From the NCBI GenBank assembly GCA_032622095.1, contig CP136061.1:7390734-7454733 (forward strand): a stretch of DNA of 64,000 nucleotides. Reading direction: 5' to 3'. Shown here one piece after another: positions 55,740-64,000 of the stretch. Each line of letters starts with the position of its first letter. Within the stretch, counting starts at the first letter, position 1. The notes under the pieces are model-generated. The model was given only the letters and a program-made list of their open reading frames with translations, did not search any database and had not been told where the DNA came from. The position numbers and the translations under genes are program-made. The stretch is from Siphonodentalium dalli. Lineage: Eukaryota > Mollusca > Scaphopoda > Gadilida > Siphonodentaliidae.

Positions 55740-58700
55740 AATCGTGAATAGTTAATACCATGCTTGCAGTTAACAGAGAGGGTGAATACCGAACAGCACT
55801 TAAAAGATGGGGTGAATACTGAATAGCAGTTAACAGAGAGGGTGAATACTGAATACCAGTTAACAGATGGGGTGAATACTGAATATCAGTTAACATATGG
55901 GGTGAATCATGAATACCAGTTAACATATGGGGTGAATACTGAATATCAGTTAACAGATGGAGTGAATACTGAATATCAGTTAACAAATGGGTAAATCCTG
56001 AATATCAGTTAACAAATGGGTAAATCCTGAATATCAGTTAACATAGGGGTGAATCCTGAATATCAGTTAACATAGGGGTGAATCCTGAATATCAGTTAAC
56101 ATAGGGGTGAATCCTGAATATCAGTTAACATAGGGGTGAATACTGAATATCAGTTAACATAGGGGTGAATACTGAATATCAGTTAACATAGGGGTGAATC
56201 CTGAATATCAGTTAACATAGGGGTGAATCCTGAATATCATTTAACATAGGGGTGAATACTGAATATCAGTTAACATAGGGGTGAATACTGAATATCAGTT
56301 AACAGAGGGGTGAATACTGAATATCAGTTAACATAGGGGTGAATCCTGAATATCAGTTAACAGATGGGGTGAATCCTGAATATCAGTTAACATAGGGGTG
56401 AATACTGAATATCAGTTAACATAGGGGTGAATACTGAATATCAGTTAACAGAGGGGTAACTAACAAATGGGTAAATCCTGAATATCAGTTAACATAGGGA
56501 TGAATGCTGACTAGCATTTAATAGATAGGGTGATTCCTGAATATCTGTTAACACATGGATGAATACTGAATACCAGTTAACAGAGGGTGAATACTGAATA
56601 GTCAACATATGGGGTGAATCCTGAATATCTGTTAACATAGGGGTAACTCCTGAATATCTGTTAACATAGGGGTAACTCCTGAATATCTGTTAACATAGGG
56701 GTAAATACCGGATACCAGTTAACATAGGGGTATATCCTGAATACCAGTCAACATAGGGGTGGATCATGAATATCAGTTAACATATGGGTGAATCGTGAAT
56801 ACCAGTTAACATAGGTTGAATCATGAATACCAGTTAACATATGGGGTGACTACTGAACCAGTTAACAGATGGGGTGAATACTGAATATCAGTTAACATAG
56901 GGGTAAATCCTGAATATCAGTTAACAGATGGGGTGATTCATGAATATCAGTTAACACGTGGATGAATACTGAATACCAGGTAACATATGGATGAACACTG
57001 AATACAAGTTAACAAAGGGTGAATTCTGAATATATGTTGACAGATGGGTGAATACTGAATGCCAGTTAGCAGAGGGGTGAATACTGAATGCCAGTTAACA
57101 GATGGGGTGAAAACTGAATACCAGTTAACAGAGGGGTGAAACGTGAACATCAGTTAACAGGGGTGAATAATGAATACATTTCATTAATACTGAATACCAG
57201 TTAACAGAGGGGTAAATACTGAATACCAGTTAACAGAGGGGTGAATACTGAATACCAGTTAACAGAGGGGTGAAACATGAACATCAGTTAACAGGGGTGA
57301 ATACTGAACACATTTCATTAATACTGAATACCACTTAACATAGGGGTAAATACTGAATACCAGTTAACAGAGGGGTGACTAACAAATGGGTAAATCCTGA
57401 ATATCAGTTAACATAGGGATGAATGCTGACTATCATTCAATAGATAGGGTGATTCCTGAATATCTGTTAACACATGGATGAATACTGAATACTAGTCAAC
57501 AGAGGGTGAATACTGAATAGTCAACATATGGGGTGAATCCTGAATATTTGCTAACATAGGGGTAACTCCTGAATATATGTTAACAGAGGTATGCGAATCC
57601 TGAATACCAGTTAACATAGCGGGTAAATACTGCATGTCAATTAACAGAGGGGGGAATACTGAATACCAGTTAACAGAGGGGTGAATACTGAATACCAATT
57701 AACAGAGGGGTGAAACATGAACATCAGTTAACAGGGGTGAATACTGAATACATTTCATTAATACTGAATACCACTTAACAGAGGGGTAAATACTGAATAC
57801 CAGTTAACAGAGGGGTGAATACTGAATACCAGTTAACAGAGGGGTGAAACATGAACATCAGTTAACAGGGGTGAATACTGAACAGATTTCATTAATACTG
57901 AATACCACTTAACATAGGGGTAAATACTGAATACCAGTTAACAGAGGGGTGACTAACAAATGGGTAAATCCTGAATATCAGTTAACAGAGGGATGAATGC
58001 TGACTATCATTCAATAGATAGGGTGATTCCTGAATATCTGTTAACACATGGATGAATACTGAATACTAGTCAACAGAGGGTGAATACTGAATAGTCAACA
58101 TATGGGGTGAATCCTGAATATTTGTTAACATAGGGGTAACTCCTGAATATATGTTAACAGAGGTATGCGAATCCTGTATACCAGTTAACATAGCGGGTAA
58201 ATACTGCATGTCAATTAACATAGGGGTGAATACTGAATACCAGTTAACAGAGGGGTGAATACTGAATACCAATTAACAGAGGGGTGAAACATGAACATCA
58301 GTTAACAGGGGTGAATAATGAATACATTTCATTAATACTGAATACCACTTAACAGAGGGGTAAATACTGAATACCAGTTAACAGAGGGGTGAATACTGAA
58401 TACCAATTAACAGAGGGGTGAAACATGAACATCAGTTAACGGGGGTGAATACTGAATACATTTCATTAATACTGAATACCACTTAACAGAGGGGTAAATA
58501 CTGAATACCAGTTAACAGAGGGGTGAATACTGAATACCAGTTAACAGAGGGGTGAAACATGAACATCAGTTAACAGGGGTGAATACTGAACAGATTTCAT
58601 TAATACTGAATACCACTTAACATAGGGGTAAATACTGAATACCAGTTAACAGAGGGGTGACTAACAAATGGGTAAATCCTGAATATCAGTTAACAGAGGG

Positions 58701-59200
58701 ATGAATGCTGACTATCATTCAATAGATAGGGTGATTCCTGAATATCTGTTAACACATGGATGAATACTGAATACTAGTCAACAGAGGGTGAATACTGAAT
58801 ACTAGTCAACAGAGGGTGAATACTGAATACTAGTCAACATATGGGGTGAATCCTGAATAGTCAACATATGGGGTGAATCCTGAATATTTGTTAACATAGG
58901 GGTAACTCCTGAATATATGTTAACAGAGGTATGCGAATCCTGAATACCAGTTAAAATAGCGGGTAAATACTGCATGTCAATTAACAGAGGGGTGAATACT
59001 GAATACAAATTAACAGAGGGATGAATACTGAATACCAATTAACAGAGGAGTGAATACTGAATACCAATTAACAGAGGGGTGAATACTGAATACCAATTAA
59101 CAGAGGGGTGAATCCTGAATATCTGTTAACAGAGATATATGCGATTCTTGAATACCAGTTAACATAGGGGTGATTACTGAATGCCAGTTAACAGAGTTAA
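55740..59200. repeat. 3.5-kb minisatellite, 29-bp unit, higher-order structure
   Basis: About 120 imperfect copies of a 29-bp unit with GAATACTGAATACCAGTTAA. Variants (GAATCCTGAATATCAG, short GAATAGTCAACATATGG units) recur in the same order in blocks starting at about 57375, 57951 and 58661, giving higher-order repeats of roughly 575-735 bp. Related minus-strand frames at 57698, 58272 and 59038 are products of these blocks. The same core phrases occur inside the TIR element at 21716-21965. Confidence 0.95.
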
Positions 59201-60462
59201 CATATGATTGCCGGAAAATAGTGTAATATGTAGCTATCATATATCACCGCCATTCGGCAAACGTCGTCAGATTCCTTACCGTTTCAAACTCGGATGCGAC
59301 AGGTTTGATGAACAATATCAACAACAACAACAACGACGACAACAACAACAATAACAACAACATTTCTTCAAAATAAGCTTTAGTGATCAGAATCGATTAT
59401 TTACGACAAAATAATGCTAACCACTATCAACTGTGGTATAAAATGTCCCAAAAACGTATTTTTATCAGCATGTTCAACGAAATTTGGCCGGATTATCAAA
59501 TATCTGACACACTTGATTTTAGTGTTATCCATCTTCATTCGCAATTTGGTCCGAGACTGTTGGTTTGACGAAAATTTGCCAGGCGGTAAAAAGTACATAT
59601 CTCGGGAAATAACATATTTCAAAAATCGATATCTGATCACTCTGAGCTTTGATGAATTGACTCGAATAAAATATTTGTTATCCCCGAAGCCAACGAAATA
59701 TTAATTTAGGGGTGTTTAATCGGACAATGCAACATTAAATGAACAAGACTCGAAAACGGGAGTTTAAAAAGGGCTAAAAATGCCCACTTGAGCCTCCAAA
59801 TACTACAATTTGTCGCCATAAAGTCGCGAATACCAGCTTTTGTTTGAATCCTGAATATGAATCTGGTTATGAATAGGACTGCATGAATCAATTTAGCCCT
59901 GGAGTGGTGTGTCTGCAATTTGCTGCATGAGGTCTCCAGAGGGTGAATTTAGTGATGCTACCGCGCACATCGGCTATCTCACCAAATTCACCCTCTGTTT
60001 ATTATATTTATGCTTTTCATTTTCCGAGAAGTATCTACACTGCCAAAAAAGTTATTTTCTAGGTGAGAAAATATTTCTTATTTTTTATATTTTCTCACCT
60101 TAAAAATAGAGAGGGTAGAGAGCGACAGAGCTATATGATATATAGGCGTATAGAGAGATATGAAGATGGGGCATCTAGGGCGGAGGACGAATGAGGGGGC
60201 GGGACGGTGAGACATATAACGTTCAGACACTTACAATGATTTGATCATTTATTTACAAACAGTTCAATAGAATATCTTCGTGTCGTCCGTATGTGTTCTC
60301 CTAGTGGGGTTCGTCTTCCTGTCGTCTGCGTGAATATATCGTGGGTCTCTAGTATCCTCATATGTGGAGTTCGTCTTCATGTGGTATGCACGTCTCGGGG
60401 GCTTCTCGCTTCGTCATAGGTTGAGTTCGCTGATCTCTAGCTCGGCCTGTCGTCTGATGTCG
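59201..60462. other. Gene-free stretch with small repeats
   Basis: An (AAC)n-like tract lies at 59318-59362. The block 59925-59990 has inverted CCAGAGGGTGAATTTAGTGA / ACCAAATTCACCCTCTG phrases, a diverged relative of the fold-back element at 37.7 kb. 59625-59730 is related to 28310-28436. No gene supported. Confidence 0.45.
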
Positions 60463-61000
60463 ATGGGTACGCCTAGTCGTCGGTACATCAGGGATGCGTC
60501 GTTCGGACTTACACACAAGTTGACTCACCTATCGTTGTTCTCTGCCATCTCGCTTGTCGGTCTGCTGGTCGATGGGTACGCCTAGTCGTCGGTACATCAG
60601 GGATGCGTCGTTCGGACTTACACACAATTTGACTCACCTATCGTTGTTCTCTGCCATCTCGCGTGTCGGTCTGCTGTCGATGGGTACGCCTAGTCGTCGG
60701 TACATCAGGGATGCGTCGTTCGGACTTACACACAAGTTGACTCACATATCGTTGTTCTCTGCCATCTCGCGTGTCGGTCTGCTGTCGATGGGTACGCCTA
60801 GTCGTCGGTACATCAGGGATGCGTCGTTCGGACTTACACACAAGTTGACTCACCTATCGTTGTTCTCTGCCATCTCGCGTGTCGGTCTGCTGTCGATGGG
60901 TACGCCTAGTCGTCGGTACATCAGGGATGCGTCGTTCGGACTTACACACAATTTGACTCACCTATCGTTGTTCTCTGCCACCTCGCTTGTCGGTCTGCTT
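60463..61000. repeat. 108-bp tandem array, five copies
   Basis: ATGGGTACGCCTAGTCGTCG occurs at 60463, 60572, 60680, 60788 and 60896. The 108-bp period equals 36 codons, so frames stay open on both strands, but no domain, splice signal or codon bias supports a gene. Confidence 0.93.
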
Positions 61001-61403
61001 CTTACTTCGAGTAGATCGGCTGTTGATGCGGGAACGTGTCGACTTCAGTAGGTCTCGGTGGAAACTTCGTCTTAATAATGACATGAAAACAGCTGCAGTA
61101 TTTATATAGGTCTCCACGTTGGTGTGCCTCATGCTTTCTTTATGAGTGATCGGCGACCTGGCACGAGTTCAGTCAAGCAGGTATTATCTTCTCGATTCTA
61201 TCTACATATATGTTTCTAATGGCCGGACTGTCCATGCTATTTCGCCAACTATCTCCAGGCGTTTTCTTCGCGTGACCAGCTGTGTGTGTTGTCCATGTAC
61301 TTATCTCGATGATTAACGCCCTCGGTGTATACTGTCCTTGAGATTCTAGATAGCTATGGTTCGCTGGGCGTTTTATTTATAGATAATGAGTTTTTCCGGT
61401 TGT
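61001..61403. other. Gene-free stretch
   Basis: Unique sequence with no recognisable feature. Confidence 0.35.
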
Positions 61404-61580
61404 GACAATTCGCAGTAGGTCTATTTGCGGAGGTCCCCGAATTCGCGGAGATCCCTTAAAATGGTCGAAATATATTGATTTTAAGGAGGGAACAGGTGCG
61501 TGTATGACAATTGATATGTATTTTAAACAAATAACGACACGATCATCATAATAGTGGTTTGTTCTATCAATCATATCATC
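61404..61580 (-). repeat. Family A fragment, inverted
   Basis: Matches 31310-31490 of copy 2 in the same orientation, through CCCCGAATTCGCGGAG and AAATAACGACACGATCATCA. Confidence 0.8.
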
Positions 61581-61709
61581 ATCATCATCATAATCATCAT
61601 AATACGGAACAGGTCTTGCGACCTTTCGTCCCAATAACATTATTTGCACTGCTTGTTAACAAATATATGTATCGTCATTCGATATTTACTTGTGAGTCAC
61701 TTTAACATA

Positions 61710-62105
61710 TTACTTGTCGTCGAACTCGTATTTTATATAATAGAAGAATGAGTCTATGTATATTTTGAATTGATCGAGTGTTGGAGCCTCAACAGCGAAG
61801 TCTGATAGAGAGTTCAAGCTATTTACCACCCTCTGCGTGAAGAAATATTTTCCTATGGCCTTGTTAACAATGTGCATCTGTAACTTGTTGTTATGTCCTC
61901 TTGTTCTTCCTGATGAATGTCTTTCTAATAGGTCACAGACATTTATATTGTGATGACCATTCAACAGTTTATATACCTCGATTAGATCTCCTCTAAATAT
62001 TCCATATTTTAAAGACATCAGATTGAGTCTTATCATTCGGTCTCGGTAGCATAGAGTTTTGATTTGACGAACTTCTAGTTTCGTTGCTTTTCTTTGTAAA
62101 CACAA
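61710..62105 (-). pseudogene. 5'-truncated LINE ORF2 C-terminus
   Basis: An open minus frame of 131 codons with R-L-N-L-M-S-L-K-Y, R-G-D-L-I-E-V-Y-K-L-L-N-G, R-T-R-G-H, F-F-T-Q-R-V-V-N-S-L-N-S-L and a V-E-A-P-T-L-D-x-F-K end. This is the standard C-terminus of CR1/L2-like reverse transcriptase proteins. The family differs from the two other LINEs in the window. There is no upstream reverse transcriptase, so it is truncated and non-functional, though this part is stop-free and hence relatively young. Confidence 0.9.
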
Positions 62106-62397
62106 TGCTTTGATATTTGTGATGTGGGCTCCATGTAGAGTTACATCATTTGATGATAGGTCTGACCATGCTTACGTAGAGCAATTAGAAAGTGTCGATG
62201 TGCAAGTTCGTGAAAGTTCTGTTGACTATGCCGATGATTTGAGAAGCTTTATTGTTTTAGGATATTGTAGGAAGGCTAATCTGGCGGTGTCAAATTGAGC
62301 TATAGCAATAAGCCGTAGTTTTTTGTAATAATTTGAAGGATTAGTTGTTTAGCTGGCTTTTTTTTAATTCATTTTTAAAATTAATTTCTGTTTTTCA
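62106..62397. other. Gene-free stretch
   Basis: The + frame 62110-62298 shows no domain. A T-rich run lies at about 62355-62370. Confidence 0.35.
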
Positions 62398-62550
62398 ATT
62401 TGACCCGATTTGACCTTGAATTGATCATTTTCAAGGTCAAGGTCAGGTCGGGGTCACAATTTAACCCGTCCATGACACTTCCCGTAGGTAGCACGTTTGA
62501 GCTCAATCGGTTCGAGTCTATAAAGGACACACACATATATATCATTTGTG
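62398..62550 (+). repeat. Family B repeat, single unit
   Basis: GATTTGACCTTGAATTGA and CAGGTCGGGGTCA blocks as at 18.0-18.5 kb, directly oriented. Confidence 0.75.
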
Positions 62551-62969
62551 GGTACCCGTTTCAAGGTGAAGATCACCTCGGGCGGAAAAACTGACCCGAT
62601 GAAAATCTCCCCCGTTCCTATGAAGCCCTAAGTACGTAAGAGACTCATGTCTGGATACAGTCACGCTCACGTATGTATCCAGACGTAAGAAACACATTAC
62701 ACGCATACGCTCTTTATCAACGACACTGCGGATACGAACGCTCTTTAACTATCAACGCGATTAACCCCACAATGCCGTTTTTGTGACTGGAAAGGGAGAA
62801 GCGGTGCTAGGAGCTTCTCGAAAACTCGACGACGACATTGTCCGTGGTATTTTACCTTTAGATAGGAAGTTTGAACTCAATCTGTCCAGCCGTTTTCGAG
62901 TCTATAAAGGACAAATATACGGAAGTCTCAAAATATATAGGAGACTAGCCGTTGTGCCCGACGTTGTCC
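62551..62969. other. Repeat-associated flank, gene-free
   Basis: Contains 'gagaagc' and 'cacgtatg' fragments shared in diverged form with the 25.7-25.8 kb region, and ends with a 'tataggagactagccgttg' phrase before the array. Confidence 0.4.
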
Positions 62970-63570
62970 GGGCTATTCAAAAACCAAATTTCAAGTCGAT
63001 AGCTCTACCCGTTTCCGAGATCTGGTCTGCGCATGCGCGAAGCTGGCGTCGCACGGGCTCGGTGACCCGATAAAATTCGTATCCGGGGCAAGATACATTC
63101 ACATACCAAAATTCAAGTCGATAGCTCCACCCGTTTCCGAGATCTCGTCTGCGCATGCGCGAAGCTGGCGTCGCACGGGCTCGGCGACCCGATAAAATTC
63201 GTATCCGGGGCAAGATACATTCACATACCAAATTTCAAGTCGATAGCTCCACCCGTTTCCGAGATCTCGTCTGCGCATGCGCGAAGCTGGCATCGCACGG
63301 GCTCGGCGACCCGATAAAATTCGTATCCGGGGCAAGATACATTCACATACCCAATTTCAAGTCGATAGCTCCACCCGTTTCCGAGATCTCGTCTGCGCAT
63401 GCGCGAAGCGGGCGCCGCACGGGCTCGCCAATACGACAACGACGACCGCCCTGGTCAAACTACACACACGTACCAAGTTTCGTCCCGATCGGTCGAGAAT
63501 CGTAGATTTGTATAAATGACATACATACATACATACATACATACATACATACATACATACAGACAGACAT
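62970..63570 (+). repeat. 122-bp tandem array, four copies, plus (CATA)n
   Basis: GCGCATGCGCGAAGC occurs at 63029, 63151, 63273 and 63395, exactly 122 bp apart. The right flank CGTCCCGATCGGTCGAGAAT and the unit are the reverse complement of 26880-27345. It is followed by a (CATA)n tract to about 63560. Confidence 0.95.
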
Positions 63571-63599
63571 ACAGACAGAGGTCTTCAAAATATATAGGA

Positions 63600-63670
63600 G
63601 ATTTATATTTATGGCTAATAATATGATCTTGAGGGCGTAACCATTTTTGATTATGGTTTTCTTGTTATAT
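63600..63670 (-). repeat. Family A terminal block, inverted
   Basis: TTTATATTTATGGCTAATAA to GGTTTTCTTGTT, as at the end of copy 2, following directly on the (CATA)n and 'tataggag' tail of the array. Confidence 0.75.
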
Positions 63671-63869
63671 CTGTAGATTGTTCGGGCTGCGTGGACGGTG
63701 ATGTGTATAGCTAATGGATGAGTCTCTTCTTTCTTTATCAGGGGTGTTTGAGGTCTTGTCAGCTCCCCTATATTGGAGATTTTGTCTGTGGATTTCATAC
63801 GCCGTCGTGTTCGTATTGGATATTGGCACATGAGAGAGAGCTAGAGATAATGGGGGATGGTGACAGTAT

Positions 63870-64000
63870 AGCCTGAGTGACTTGTGCACAATTGAATTAT
63901 AATCAAAATTGGTCGAAACATTGTGAAAACCGATGTTGCCCTGGTCAGGGTGTATTTGAAAATCTCAACATGGATGTGTGCCAAGCCATGTGTGCTGTTT
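63870..64000 (+). CDS. Possible cysteine-rich exon, cut by the window end
   Basis: The last bases read in one frame as C-A-Q-L...W-S-K-H-C-E-N-R-C-C-P-G-Q-G then D-V-C-Q-A-M-C. That is six cysteines in about 36 codons, dense enough to suggest an extracellular domain. An acceptor-like AG lies at about 63879, and a stop in the same frame is immediately upstream. I cannot name the domain and the exon is incomplete. Confidence 0.25.

Noticed and set aside
62500-62520. tRNA B-box-like GGTTCGAGTCT suggesting a SINE or tRNA
   Set aside because: There is no A-box at the right spacing and no cloverleaf; it is part of the family B repeat phrase.

Overview
This is eukaryotic, animal DNA. The evidence is a spliced gene with multi-kilobase introns, GT-AG boundaries and a DSL/EGF extracellular protein, together with decayed APE-type LINEs, a Ty3/Gypsy pol relic, hAT-like and piggyBac-like elements, and very abundant micro- and minisatellites. 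Nothing prokaryotic (operons, CRISPR, rRNA) was seen. A marine invertebrate, perhaps a mollusc or other lophotrochozoan, fits the AT-rich, repeat-laden sequence. That placement is inference.

The one clear host gene is a Notch-ligand-like (DSL family) gene on the + strand. I assembled it by eye as eight phase-compatible exons from 22312 to 55444: a signal-peptide exon, three exons for an MNNL-like N-terminal region, an exon carrying most of the DSL domain, and one 2.7-kb exon with the end of the DSL domain, 16 EGF modules and 25 copies of a 10-residue Thr/Ser-rich repeat. A candidate transmembrane exon and a short cytoplasmic-tail exon follow. The model totals 3618 nt (1205 codons plus stop) with no internal stop. 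Exon 6 is certain, exons 2-5 are well supported, and exons 1, 7 and 8 are tentative. A second, weaker host candidate is a set of homologous, perhaps CUB-like modules on the minus strand at about 16.4-17.8 kb.

Everything else is mostly mobile or tandem DNA. Region by region: 0.85-6.2 kb holds a dispersed repeat family (full copy at 855-2101, inverted twin at 30483-31716) and a fold-back element. A hAT-like element (6918-8235) with a perfect 8-bp target duplication carries a transposase zinc-finger relic. A nearly full-length but dead LINE (about 9.1-15.1 kb) sits head-to-head with an inverted 3' LINE fragment. At 16-21 kb there are tandem duplications and 82-bp and 25-bp arrays. The introns of the DSL gene (22.4-50 kb) contain a 29-bp array, a TIR element made of nested palindromes, an 89-bp hAT-like miniature element, a 122-bp array, a Gypsy pol pseudogene split by a TTAA-flanked element, a truncated LINE, two further hAT-like elements, a second TTAA element, and a degenerate minisatellite bounded by inverted arms. 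Downstream, 55.7-59.2 kb is a 29-bp minisatellite with higher-order structure, 60.5-61.0 kb a 108-bp array, and 61.4-63.7 kb more LINE and repeat fragments, including an inverted counterpart of the 122-bp array.

All boundaries and similarities were read by eye. Family names rest on motifs, not on database searches.
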